Source: Mucilaginibacter sp.
GTDB taxonomy: Bacteria > Bacteroidota > Bacteroidia > Sphingobacteriales > Sphingobacteriaceae
Length of the DNA stretch: 64,000 bases
Direction: 5' to 3'
Assembly (NCBI GenBank): GCA_028288025.1
Contig: JAQBOM010000009.1
Coordinates: 153,800 to 217,799 of the forward strand
The notes under the pieces are model-generated. The model was given only the letters and a program-made list of their open reading frames with translations, did no database searches and was not told the DNA's origin. The position numbers were made by a program, and so were the translations under genes. The stretch's first letter is position 1; each line of letters opens with the position of its first letter. Below, in pieces: positions 50,683 through 58,414 of this stretch.

Positions 50683-52107
50683 ATGGAAAAAACTTGTACT
50701 AACGTTTGGAACAATTGCCTTCAGATCATCAAAGACAACATACCAGCCCAAAGTTTTAAAACCTGGTTTGAGCCTATAAAGGCATTGAGGATGGAAGGAA
50801 GTGTTTTAACGATACAGGTGCCAAGTTTATTTTTTTATGAATGGCTGGAGGAGCATTATGTTGGTTTATTGCGAAAAACAATAAAAAAACAATTAGGTGA
50901 TGAGGGCCGTTTAGAGTATAATATTGTTGTGGAACAGTCATCCAGCAAGCCATATACCACTAACATTCCTTCAAACGGCAATGGCGCTGAATCAAAAAAT
51001 CAGTCTATGCCAATACCGATTTCTATTAACAAGGACATAAAAAATCCCTTTGTAATACCGGGATTGAAAAAACTGATCGTTGATCCGCAGCTTAACCGGA
51101 ATTACACCTTTGATAATTTTGTTGAAGGTGATTGTAACCGTTTGGCGCGTTCAGCAGGGTATGCAGTAGCGGCGAAGCCGGGCGGCACTTCGTTTAACCC
51201 GTTAATGATATATGGCGGAGTAGGGTTAGGCAAAACACACCTGGCACAGGCCATCGGCAACGAAATAAAAAATTCACTGCCCGATAAATTGGTGTTGTAT
51301 GTTTCGTGCGAAAAATTTACACAGCAGTTTGTTGATGCGTTAAAGCATAATAATATTAACGACTTCGTGAATTTTTACCAGGCTATTGATGTGCTCATTA
51401 TGGATGATGTACACAATTTTGCCGGTAAGGAAAAAACACAGGATTTCTTTTTTCATATTTTTAACCACCTGCACCAGTCGGGCAAACAGGTAATTATTAC
51501 ATCGGATAAAGCGCCGAAGGACCTGGCCGGTTTGGAGGAGCGTTTGCTTTCGCGGTTTAAATGGGGCCTTTCGGCCGACCTTCAGGTTCCCGACCTGGAA
51601 ACCCGGATGGCTATCCTCAAAAACAAAACCTACCAGGATGGCATTGAATTGTCAAACGATGTAATTGAATACGTTGCCCATAACATAGATAATAACGTTC
51701 GTGAGCTCGAAGGCGCGATGGTATCCTTACTGGCACAGTCGACACTAAACCGCAAGGAGATCGATTTGGCGCTGGCCAAGCAAATGCTGAAGAATTTTGT
51801 TAAAAATTCATCCAAGGAAATATCGATGGAGTATATCCAAAACTTGGTTTGCGAATATTTTGAAGTGCCTATCGAAATGGTGAAATCACAAACCCGCAAA
51901 CGGGAGATCGTTCAAGCCAGGCAAATATCCATGTACCTGGCTAAGGCGCATACCAAAAGCTCATTAAAATCTATCGGTAGCTTCTTTGGCGGCCGCGACC
52001 ACTCTACCGTGATCTATGCTTGCCAGACGGTTGAAGACCTGATAGACACGGACAAAAAATTCAAAGGCTATGTAGCCGATATTCAGAAAAAGCTAAAAAT
52101 GTCTTAA
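50683..52107 (+). CDS. dnaA: Chromosomal replication initiator protein DnaA
   Basis: A 474-residue AAA+ protein that opens the replication origin. Domain I (about 1-90) has WNNCLQIIKDNIPAQSFKTWFEPI-type sequence, cited in part. Domain III has Walker A GGVGLGKTHL (Lys184), Walker B LIMDDVHNF, sensor 1 ITSDKAPKDL and box VII LEERLLSRFKWG. Domain IV carries the DnaA signature GGRDHSTVIYAC with the helix-turn-helix. Neighbours are not the usual dnaN/recF. A rho-independent terminator follows. Confidence 0.97.
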   Translation: MEKTCTNVWNNCLQIIKDNIPAQSFKTWFEPIKALRMEGSVLTIQVPSLFFYEWLEEHYVGLLRKTIKKQLGDEGRLEYNIVVEQSSSKPYTTNIPSNGNGAESKNQSMPIPISINKDIKNPFVIPGLKKLIVDPQLNRNYTFDNFVEGDCNRLARSAGYAVAAKPGGTSFNPLMIYGGVGLGKTHLAQAIGNEIKNSLPDKLVLYVSCEKFTQQFVDALKHNNINDFVNFYQAIDVLIMDDVHNFAGKEKTQDFFFHIFNHLHQSGKQVIITSDKAPKDLAGLEERLLSRFKWGLSADLQVPDLETRMAILKNKTYQDGIELSNDVIEYVAHNIDNNVRELEGAMVSLLAQSTLNRKEIDLALAKQMLKNFVKNSSKEISMEYIQNLVCEYFEVPIEMVKSQTRKREIVQARQISMYLAKAHTKSSLKSIGSFFGGRDHSTVIYACQTVEDLIDTDKKFKGYVADIQKKLKMS

Positions 52108-52135
52108 CTGATCTTAATTATAAACCCAAAACCGG

Positions 52136-52165
52136 GCCTTGCATTTTTTATGCAGGGCTTTTTTT
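52136..52165 (+). terminator. Rho-independent terminator after dnaA
   Basis: An 8-9-bp stem (GCCTTGCA with TGCAGGGC, one T-G pair) with a T-rich loop is followed by seven T residues, 29 bases after the dnaA stop. Confidence 0.8.
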
Positions 52166-52176
52166 ATATTTATACC

Positions 52177-52635
52177 ATGAGAAAGACTTTATTAACCGCA
52201 ATTTTTACGCTTTTAGTTGTGATTGCGTATTGCCAGCAAACCGAAACAGCCGCCATTAAACAAACAGTCAATACAATGTTCGACGCTATGCGCAAGGGTG
52301 ACAGCACATTATTAAGATCTGTTTTTTCAAAGTATATGGTGTTACAAAGTGTCTCCAATAACAAGGAAGGGAAAGCAATTCTTTCTGTCGAGAAAGCCGA
52401 CGATTTTGTAAAGGCAATAGGCAAGCCGCATTCATCAATATATGACGAGCGTATAACCTTTGGCGACATTAAAATTGACGGCGACCTGGCCAGCGTTTGG
52501 GCGCCATACAAATTTTACCTGGGCGATAAATTCAGCCATTGCGGTGTGGATGTATTTCAATTGATGAAAATTACCGAGGGTTGGAAGATTATTTATATTG
52601 TAGATACGAGAAGAAAGGATAATTGTGTAGAATGA
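52177..52635 (+). CDS. Secreted NTF2-like (SnoaL/DUF4440-type) protein
   Basis: A 152-residue exported protein with a signal peptide (about 1-20). The rest has the cone-shaped NTF2-like pattern: an N-terminal helix (AIKQTVNTMFDAMRKGD), then strands ending in VDVFQLMKITEGWKIIYI. Proteins of this type bind small ligands or act as non-enzymatic domains; there is no clear catalytic set here. The upstream in-frame ATG at 52150 lies within the dnaA terminator, so 52177 is chosen. Confidence 0.8.
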   Translation: MRKTLLTAIFTLLVVIAYCQQTETAAIKQTVNTMFDAMRKGDSTLLRSVFSKYMVLQSVSNNKEGKAILSVEKADDFVKAIGKPHSSIYDERITFGDIKIDGDLASVWAPYKFYLGDKFSHCGVDVFQLMKITEGWKIIYIVDTRRKDNCVE

Positions 52636-52644
52636 TACAATTTA

Positions 52645-52735
52645 TGTCATTTCGACCGAAGGGAGAAAACTATACATTATCTATAGCCGCTGTGCCCGAT
52701 GTATAGTTTTCTCCTCGTTCCTCGTCGAAATGACA
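52645..52735. mobile_element. Miniature inverted-repeat element, TCATTTCGAC type
   Basis: About 91 bp with ends TGTCATTTCGAC and GTCGAAATGACA as exact complements. Inner GGGAGAAAACTATACAT matches ATGTATAGTTTTCTCC, with a small bulge near CGAAG/CGTTCCT. A loop of about 20 bases closes the foldback. It lies between convergent genes and has no coding capacity. Confidence 0.72.
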
Positions 52736-52750
52736 ACGGAGGTGAATACA

Positions 52751-54286
52751 TCACCCAAACAGCAGCCCGAAAACCTCCTCGATCCGGCTAACCACTTTTA
52801 CATCAATTTTGTAACGGGATAAATCAATGCCCTTTTTATCATGCCCGCCTGAAGGAAGGTTGTATTTTGAGATAAAAATTTGTTCAAACCCCAGCTTTTG
52901 TGCTTCGGCAATACGTTGTTCAACCCGATTTACCGCGCGGATCTCGCCTGATAAACCTATTTCACCAGCGAAGCAAGTTTTAAACGGGACTGGGATATCT
53001 TCGTGAGAAGAAATGATCGCGGCGGCCAGGCCAAGGTCAATAGCAGGATCTTCTACCCGGATGCCGCCCGTTATGTTTAGAAACACATCTTTCGCTCCTA
53101 AATGAAAGCCGCATCTTTTTTCGAGAACGGCAAGCAACATGCTCATACGTCGCGTGTCGAAACCGGTTGCTGTGCGTTGCGGAGTTCCGTATGCTGATGT
53201 GCTTACTAGCGCCTGTGTTTCTATCAGCATAGGCCGCATCCCCTCCAACGTTGCGGATATGGTAATGCCGCTTAAAGGCTCATCACGCTGCGAGAGCAAT
53301 ATTTCGGACGGGTTAGATACTTCCCGCAGCCCTTCGCCCAGCATTTCGTAAATACCCAGTTCGGATGCCGAGCCAAATCGGTTTTTAACGGTGCGTAGTA
53401 TGCGGTAAACATGGTGCCTGTCGCCTTCAAACTGCAGAACCGTATCCACCATGTGCTCCAGTATTTTAGGGCCGGCAATCATACCGTCTTTGGTGATATG
53501 GCCGATCAGGAATACCGGCGTGCCGCTTTCCTTGGCAAAGCGTAGCAACTCAGCCGTGCATTCCCGCACCTGCGAAACACTGCCCGGCGTGGATTCAATA
53601 TGCGCCGAGTGCAGCGTTTGGATTGAATCCACAACAACCAAGTCCGGTTCCAGCTCTTCTATTTGCTTAAATATATTTTGTGTGGAAGTTTCGGTAAGAA
53701 TGAAACAACCTTTTTTGATTTCAGATTTCGGAAGTTCGTCCCGATAGCTATCGGGATCAGATTTATTGTTGATTTCGGATTTATTTAGTTCTTCTGCCAA
53801 TTGCCCACTGTCTACTGCCAACTGACTACTTCCGACCTCTGACTTCTGACCTCCAACTTCTGTCAATCGCTCCGCCCGCATTTTAATTTGGCGTTCGCTT
53901 TCCTCGCCGGAAACATACAGCACCTTTTGATCGGGCATATTTAAAGCCAACTGCAGCATCAGGGTTGATTTACCGATTCCCGGCTCACCGCCTATCAGCA
54001 CCAGCGAACCGGCTACGATGCCACCACCCAAAACGCGGTTAAACTCTTTATCAGGCGTAAGCAACCGTTGCTCTTCACTAAAAGTGATATCGGCTACCTC
54101 TACAGGTTTATTCGCACGTTGTTGTGTTGTTGAGCCGGCCTTCCAGTTGGGTACCGAAGTATTGGCTTTTTCGATAACTTCTTCAACAAACGTATTCCAT
54201 TGCGCACACGACGGGCATTTGCCCAGCCATTTGGCAGCCTCAAAGCCACAACTCTGGCAAAAATAAGCGATTCGTGTTTTAGCCAA
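52751..54286 (-). CDS. radA: DNA repair protein RadA with in-frame repeat insertion
   Basis: A 511-residue branch-migration ATPase; about 455-460 is usual. An N-terminal zinc finger (CQSCGFEAAKWLGKCPSC) precedes the RecA-like core with Walker A GGEPGIGKSTLMLQ, the KNRFG motif (VKNRFGSASELGIYEM) and a Lon-like C-terminal domain. At about residues 137-190 an insertion of about 50 residues separates RMRAERL-like sequence from CFILTETSTQ. It is encoded by heptad arrays and an 18-bp palindrome and reads as EVGGQKS, EVGSSQL, AVDSGQL, AEELNKS. The start codon is TTG. Confidence 0.94.
   Translation of the reverse strand: MAKTRIAYFCQSCGFEAAKWLGKCPSCAQWNTFVEEVIEKANTSVPNWKAGSTTQQRANKPVEVADITFSEEQRLLTPDKEFNRVLGGGIVAGSLVLIGGEPGIGKSTLMLQLALNMPDQKVLYVSGEESERQIKMRAERLTEVGGQKSEVGSSQLAVDSGQLAEELNKSEINNKSDPDSYRDELPKSEIKKGCFILTETSTQNIFKQIEELEPDLVVVDSIQTLHSAHIESTPGSVSQVRECTAELLRFAKESGTPVFLIGHITKDGMIAGPKILEHMVDTVLQFEGDRHHVYRILRTVKNRFGSASELGIYEMLGEGLREVSNPSEILLSQRDEPLSGITISATLEGMRPMLIETQALVSTSAYGTPQRTATGFDTRRMSMLLAVLEKRCGFHLGAKDVFLNITGGIRVEDPAIDLGLAAAIISSHEDIPVPFKTCFAGEIGLSGEIRAVNRVEQRIAEAQKLGFEQIFISKYNLPSGGHDKKGIDLSRYKIDVKVVSRIEEVFGLLFG
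53716..53862 (-). repeat. Composite heptad array with central palindrome inside radA
   Basis: On the plus strand, GATTTCG-type units (53716-53738) lead to the perfect palindrome TCCCGATAGCTATCGGGA (53739-53756), more GATTTCG-type units, and then ten units in exact register at 53793-53862 (TCTGCCA, ATTGCCC, ACTGTCT, ACTGCCA, ACTGACT, ACTTCCG, ACCTCTG, ACTTCTG, ACCTCCA, ACTTCTG). All are translated in frame. Confidence 0.9.
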
Positions 54287-54293
54287 CTTTTTA

Positions 54294-54345
54294 GATATGC
54301 AGATTTAGTCGATGTGCAAATTATAGATATGCAAATGTGCGGATT
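54294..54345. repeat. Heptad/octad array (ATGTGCAA type), left of the HEPN/MNT pair
   Basis: Units such as AGATATGC, ATGTGCAA, ATTATAG, ATATGCAA and ATGTGCGG lie between the radA start and the HEPN stop. The word is the same as at 18986 and the inverse of that at 55219-55254. Confidence 0.75.
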
Positions 54346-54379
54346 TTATTGCAAATCGTAGAGGATTTTGCTAAAAAAA

Positions 54380-54772
54380 TTAGGAAAATATAATTCTATT
54401 GCTGGTCAGCGATTTTATCTGTAAAGCTAACTGATAATAGCTTTCGGCTTCTTCTTTCGATGGCATAAGGTTAGAATCTGGGTAGCGGCCTTGCACAGCA
54501 TATGCGTTGATATCTAAAGGATCAATTGTACCAAATACCGGGTCGAAGTTTGCACATTGATTAAGTAATGCAACAATATTATGTGTTCTTTCTATATCCA
54601 ATCCGTTATAAATTAAATATGCTTTCAGGCATTTTTCAACAGCTTGCTGACAATGAAAACAAGCATTATCTAAAATTACAGGTTCTATCTCAAGCAAGCG
54701 CTGCGCACTCATCAGGTCGTGTTCAGCTTTATTAAGCCATGATTCAATGTAAGCTTTAAGTGCGGGGGTCAT
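54380..54772 (-). CDS. HEPN-domain protein of a HEPN/MNT pair
   Basis: A 130-residue helical protein of the PF05168-like HEPN type: WLNKAEHDLMSAQRLL, then ACFHCQQAVEKCLKAYLIYNG (cited in part), then ERTHNIVALLNQC. The start overlaps the MNT gene by 4 bases. HEPN/MNT pairs act as toxin-antitoxin modules, the HEPN chain often being an RNase with an R-x4-6-H motif. No such motif can be found here, so nuclease activity is doubtful. The pair is AT-rich and enclosed by repeat arrays. Confidence 0.85.
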   Translation of the reverse strand: MTPALKAYIESWLNKAEHDLMSAQRLLEIEPVILDNACFHCQQAVEKCLKAYLIYNGLDIERTHNIVALLNQCANFDPVFGTIDPLDINAYAVQGRYPDSNLMPSKEEAESYYQLALQIKSLTSNRIIFS

Positions 54773-55101
54773 AATGTGATTCCCTCTCTGATGGCTGTAC
54801 GTACTACATGGCCTGGTAAATCTTTTTTTTCGCGTACTTCTTCTTCACTATTGATCAACAAATCCACAGGAATTTTAAGAGCCTCGACAATGGCATGGTC
54901 AAGTAAGGTGCTCAAACGTATTTTTTCCCGTGGTGTAAAGGTTTGTGGCGTGATAACAAGTAAGTCATAATCGCTGAATCTATCCTGTTCGCCTCTTGCA
55001 CGGGAGCCGAAAAGTAAAACACGAGAACCCGGTAAGTTGGCTAAAACCGTCTCGCGGATTGTTTTATAGATTGCTGAGGTATCCACATAACAAATATACA
55101 T
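54769..55101 (-). CDS. MNT-type nucleotidyltransferase
   Basis: A 110-residue protein with the minimal nucleotidyltransferase signature: LLFGSRARGEQDRFSDYDLLV, cited by its parts GSRARG and DYD. The two Asp residues bind metal, and a third acidic residue is expected near VDLLI. In HEPN/MNT modules this chain inactivates the partner, in studied cases by adding AMP. An ATG at 55101 is preferred over a GTG two codons earlier. It overlaps the HEPN start. Confidence 0.87.
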   Translation of the reverse strand: MYICYVDTSAIYKTIRETVLANLPGSRVLLFGSRARGEQDRFSDYDLLVITPQTFTPREKIRLSTLLDHAIVEALKIPVDLLINSEEEVREKKDLPGHVVRTAIREGITL

Positions 55102-55159
55102 ATTCACCCGAATAAAGACGTGATTTACGTTCTACATCCAATAGGAATTAACGCCCGGG

Positions 55160-55197
55160 TTAGAATTGCTCCAAACAATTAGAATTGCTCCAAACAA
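55160..55197. repeat. Perfect 19-bp tandem duplication
   Basis: TTAGAATTGCTCCAAACAA occurs twice head to tail without mismatch, 59 bases upstream of the MNT start. It is either a fresh slippage product or a paired operator for the module. Confidence 0.9.
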
Positions 55198-55198
55198 A

Positions 55199-55254
55199 AT
55201 GCGCAGATGCTAATCAAAACATCTGCACATCTGTAATCTGCACATTAGCACATT
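55199..55254. repeat. Heptad/octad foldback array (CTGCACAT type), right of the HEPN/MNT pair
   Basis: ATGCGCAGATGC on the left folds onto CATCTGCACAT. Further CTGTAAT and CTGCACAT units follow and end at the RNase G stop. It is the inverted partner of the array at 54294. Confidence 0.75.
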
Positions 55255-56803
55255 AAAGTTTTATCTCTTCGTCTTTACCGTTGAAGAAGCGAAACTCAGT
55301 GATCTGGTAAGCGGGGTTGCTTTTAACCTTTATCCACTGGTTGTATTTCAAATACCATTTTACCTGGCGGCTGATGAAGCCTTTTTTGATGTAAGCCTCA
55401 ATATAAGGGTGTACGGAAAGCGTAATATTTTTTTCGTTTTGCTCGACCAGGATATAGTTGAAATTATTTTCAATATCGTCAATCAGCAAAATGGTTGGCC
55501 GCAGTGTCCCGGTGCCGTTACAGGCCGGGCAAACTTCAACCGTAACGATATTCATTTCGGGTCTTACACGCTGGCGGGTGATCTGTACCAGGCCGAACTT
55601 GCTCGGCGGCAGAATGGTATGTTTTGCCCTATCGTGCGACATTTCCGACCGCAGGTAATCAAACAGGTCCTTGCGGTTATTGGGCTTGTGCATATCGATG
55701 AAATCGATCACCACAATGCCGCCCATATCGCGCAGGCGCAGCTGACGCGCAATTTCTTTGGCTGCTTCCTTATTTACCTGGTACGCGTTTTCTTCCTGGT
55801 TTTCCTTACTGGCTGTACGGTTACCACTATTTACGTCGATAACATGCAGGGCCTCGGTATGTTCAATTACAAGATACGCTCCCCCGGCAAGATTTACAGT
55901 TTTACCGAACGCCGACTTTATCTGCTTGTCAACCCCGTAATGCTCAAAAATAGGCATGCTGTTCTTGTGAAAGCGGACAATATTTTCAAGGTCGGGAGAA
56001 ATTTCGTGAACGTACGAACGTACCTCGTTGAACATACTGTTGTCGTTCACCGAGATCTGTTGGAAATCCGAGTTTAAAATATCCCGCAGCAGGGTTGAGG
56101 TGCGGTCGATCTCGCCAAGTACTTTTTTACCGGGATCGATCGAGGGAAGCCGTGTTACAAACGATTCCCACTTGGATATTAAGTCAAGCAGGTCCTTTTG
56201 CAATTCAGCAACGCCCTTACCTTCAGAAACCGTACGTATAATTACGCCAAAGTGCTTCGGCTTTATACTTTCAACAATTTTACGCAAGCGGTTACGCTCG
56301 GTGTTGCTCTTTATCTTTTTCGAGATAGAGGTAACTTCCGAAAACGGCACCAATACTACGTATCGTCCGGCTATAGATATATCCGAGCTCAGACGCGGGC
56401 CCTTTGTTGAAATAGGTTCCTTCGCAATCTGAACCGGTATAAGCTGGTTCTTGGATAATAATTCGGAGATCTTTCCTCCCTTGTTAATATCACCTTCCAG
56501 CTTAAAGTGATCTAAAAGCTTTGACTGATATCCCCCGCTACGTACTTGCTTGGCTAATTTTAACAGGCTTTGTACCTGCGGCCCAAGATCAAGGTAATGC
56601 AAAAAGGCGTCCTTCTCGTAGCCTACATCAACAAAGGCCGCATTTAACCCTGGCATGATCTTTTTTATCCGGCCAAGGTATATGTCACCAACAGTATAAT
56701 TGTTGCTAACCTGCTCTTTATGTAGCTCTACAAGCTGTTTGTCCTGTAATAATGCAATAGTAGTCCCGTTGGGGGATGAATCGATAATTAATTCTTTTAT
56801 CAA
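55253..56803 (-). CDS. rng: Ribonuclease G (Rne/Rng family)
   Basis: A 516-residue endoribonuclease. The S1-like domain is at about residues 35-130 (VGDIYLGRIKKIMPGLNAAFVDVG, cited in part). The catalytic DNase-I-like region has EHTEALHVIDVNSG with the metal-binding Asp and GGIVVIDFIDM with the second Asp. The zinc-link CPACNG is near residue 428. Length is that of RNase G rather than RNase E. It matures 16S rRNA and degrades mRNA. The start codon is TTG. The 29-residue basic protein gene lies upstream. Confidence 0.95.
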   Translation of the reverse strand: MIKELIIDSSPNGTTIALLQDKQLVELHKEQVSNNYTVGDIYLGRIKKIMPGLNAAFVDVGYEKDAFLHYLDLGPQVQSLLKLAKQVRSGGYQSKLLDHFKLEGDINKGGKISELLSKNQLIPVQIAKEPISTKGPRLSSDISIAGRYVVLVPFSEVTSISKKIKSNTERNRLRKIVESIKPKHFGVIIRTVSEGKGVAELQKDLLDLISKWESFVTRLPSIDPGKKVLGEIDRTSTLLRDILNSDFQQISVNDNSMFNEVRSYVHEISPDLENIVRFHKNSMPIFEHYGVDKQIKSAFGKTVNLAGGAYLVIEHTEALHVIDVNSGNRTASKENQEENAYQVNKEAAKEIARQLRLRDMGGIVVIDFIDMHKPNNRKDLFDYLRSEMSHDRAKHTILPPSKFGLVQITRQRVRPEMNIVTVEVCPACNGTGTLRPTILLIDDIENNFNYILVEQNEKNITLSVHPYIEAYIKKGFISRQVKWYLKYNQWIKVKSNPAYQITEFRFFNGKDEEIKL

Positions 56804-56868
56804 CTGCTACTCCATTTCTTAAAGCGGTTAAAAAACCGCACGTTAATAAGTGGGTAAAAAACAATTTT

Positions 56869-56952
56869 AGTCTTAAGTGGAAGTCTTAAGTCCTAAGTGA
56901 GAAAAGTAAAACTTTTGACTTAAGACTTTTGACTTAGGGCTTTCGACTTACT
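56869..56952. repeat. Heptad foldback array (AGTCTTA type)
   Basis: The left arm has AGTCTTA, AGTCTTA, AGTCCTA and AGTGAGA. The right arm (56911-56952) has ACTTTTG, ACTTAAG, ACTTTTG, ACTTAGG and GCTTTCG. The stop codon of the 29-residue protein gene falls in the last unit. The loop is only a few bases, so a long RNA hairpin is expected. Confidence 0.88.
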
Positions 56953-57037
56953 TCTTCTTATGTCTGTTTTTTCTTAAACGCTTTTTACGTTTATGAGTAG
57001 CCATTTTGTGTCTTTTACGTTTTTTACCGCTCGGCAT
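56948..57037 (-). CDS. Very small, highly basic protein (29 residues), possibly ribosome-associated
   Basis: The frame encodes 29 residues starting MPSGKKRKRHKMATHKRKK, of which 17 are Lys or Arg and 3 His, with only three hydrophobic residues after the start. This composition is that of tiny ribosomal proteins. It lies directly between the RNase G gene and a TPR gene on the same strand. I recall such a peptide being conserved next to rng in Bacteroidota but cannot verify that here. Ribosome or RNA binding is inference from charge and position. Confidence 0.7.
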   Translation of the reverse strand: MPSGKKRKRHKMATHKRKKRLRKNRHKKK

Positions 57038-57058
57038 AATACTGTTTTTTAGTGGTTA

Positions 57059-57934
57059 TTAATTTTTTAATTCTTTTATATACTCGTCAATGCGCTGATC
57101 AAAAGCCGGATCGGGCATCATTTCCTTACATTTTTGATAGGTTGCTATAGCTTCCTTTTTCATTCCCAGTTGCTTATAGCTTTCGGCGAGGTAAAAATAA
57201 GGCTCAACCTCGGGCTTTTGTGCAATGACCGTTTTAAACCGTTGTACGGCCTTTTCATACTGGCCTGATTTCATCGCAAACATGCCCAGGCTTAAATTCG
57301 CGTTCCTGTTTTTCGGGTCCTGCTTTACTACATCCAGCAGCAGCATAATGCCCTGCATCGGCGACCCGCCATCCGCATCGGTGATGCCAAGACTGGTTTG
57401 GTTTACATAAGCAATACCAAGCCCTGTTTTTGCCTCAAGGCTTTGTGGCTGCAGTTTAGTGGCGTTTTTAAAGCATTCAATGGCATTTATTACAAATGAA
57501 GGCTGCGCCAGCGTATCCTGTGTAAGCTTAAAAGCATCATTAAAATGATTACCGGCGCTTAACCAGTTTGCAAAGCTGTTTTCACTCCGGGCAACGGCCT
57601 GGTAGTAAAATGCTGCCGGTGCCGGCTGGTTAACATCATCCCATTGTTTGGCCAGCTTTTTTTGTAAATTAAGCTTGGCTGCATCAGCCTGAGCGTTCTT
57701 CAACTGGCCTTCAAGGTCGTTGATTGAAGCAGATAATGCTGATCCAATCGCCATTTTAGCCCCCTCGGATACCATATCGACAGTTACACTGCTCGCAGGG
57801 CGTTTGGCAGTCGCCACCGCATTGGTATGGCCTTGTGTTTCCTTTGCCTTTATCAGCCCTTTAACAGGCAACGAATACAAATAGCCCATAATAGCAACAA
57901 CTATTACACTTACAACTATTTGTTTCTTATACAT
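57059..57934 (-). CDS. TPR-repeat protein, membrane-anchored
   Basis: A 291-residue protein with one N-terminal transmembrane segment (about 6-24). A helical linker follows, then TPR repeats from about residue 110 to the end: NWLSAGNHFNDAF, SLEAKTGLGIAYV, ANLSLGMFAMKSGQYEKAVQRFK (cited in part), PYFYLAESYKQLGMKKEAIATYQ. It should act as a periplasmic or cytosolic scaffold. It lies nine bases downstream of the HU gene and just upstream of the 29-residue protein gene, so all may be on one transcript. Confidence 0.85.
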   Translation of the reverse strand: MYKKQIVVSVIVVAIMGYLYSLPVKGLIKAKETQGHTNAVATAKRPASSVTVDMVSEGAKMAIGSALSASINDLEGQLKNAQADAAKLNLQKKLAKQWDDVNQPAPAAFYYQAVARSENSFANWLSAGNHFNDAFKLTQDTLAQPSFVINAIECFKNATKLQPQSLEAKTGLGIAYVNQTSLGITDADGGSPMQGIMLLLDVVKQDPKNRNANLSLGMFAMKSGQYEKAVQRFKTVIAQKPEVEPYFYLAESYKQLGMKKEAIATYQKCKEMMPDPAFDQRIDEYIKELKN

Positions 57935-57943
57935 TCCGGTAAA

Positions 57944-58237
57944 TTAATTGGACGTTTTGTTTCCGGTCCTAACTTTATCAACAAAAGTTTTAGCCGGTTT
58001 AAAACTTGGCACAAAGTGCTCGGGGATAATGATGGCAGTATTTTTTGAAATATTACGCGCTGTTTTTTTAGCTCTTTTCTTTACAACAAAACTTCCGAAA
58101 CCTCGTACGTAAACGTTTTCGCCACCCACCATGGAGCTTTTAACTACTTTAAAAAACGCCTCAACAGTTTCCTGAACGTCAACTTTCTCAATGCCGGTTT
58201 TGGATGAGATTTCAGTTATAATTTCTGCCTTAGTCAT
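57944..58237 (-). CDS. HU/IHF-family DNA-binding protein
   Basis: A 97-residue nucleoid protein: KAEIITEISSKTGIEK (helices), GENVYVRGFGSFVVKKRAKKTARN (beta arm, cited in part) and VPSFKPAKTFVDKV at the end. The arm tip reads NTAIIIPE in place of the usual TGE-I-IP. It bends and compacts DNA as a dimer. It heads a minus-strand run that includes the TPR gene, the basic small protein and rng. A clear TACTTTTG box lies upstream. Confidence 0.95.
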   Translation of the reverse strand: MTKAEIITEISSKTGIEKVDVQETVEAFFKVVKSSMVGGENVYVRGFGSFVVKKRAKKTARNISKNTAIIIPEHFVPSFKPAKTFVDKVRTGNKTSN

Positions 58238-58287
58238 ATCTGTTTTTCTTTTATTAAATGTGTAATTACTTAACTGTTTTGGGGTTG

Positions 58288-58319
58288 CAAAAGTATCGCT
58301 TTATTACTAAAGATTGAAA
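58288..58319 (-). promoter_or_regulatory. Candidate promoter of the HU gene
   Basis: On the minus strand TTTC (58319-58316), a 20-base spacer and TACTTTTG (58295-58288) match TTTG / TANNTTTG with one mismatch. The leader would be about 45 bases. Confidence 0.5.
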
Positions 58320-58414
58320 TAATTAACACATTTTTTTTGTGACTGATTAAAATTCAACACAAAATCGATGATTTGAAAGAAAAACGTTACGTTTCGTCGT
58401 TACTTTTACCGGGA

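Noticed and set aside
52150..52176. Upstream ATG of the NTF2-like gene
   Set aside because: It lies within the dnaA terminator hairpin, and the later ATG starts a clean signal peptide.
55409..56077. 222-codon frame opposite rng
   Set aside because: Shadow of a conserved gene on the other strand.
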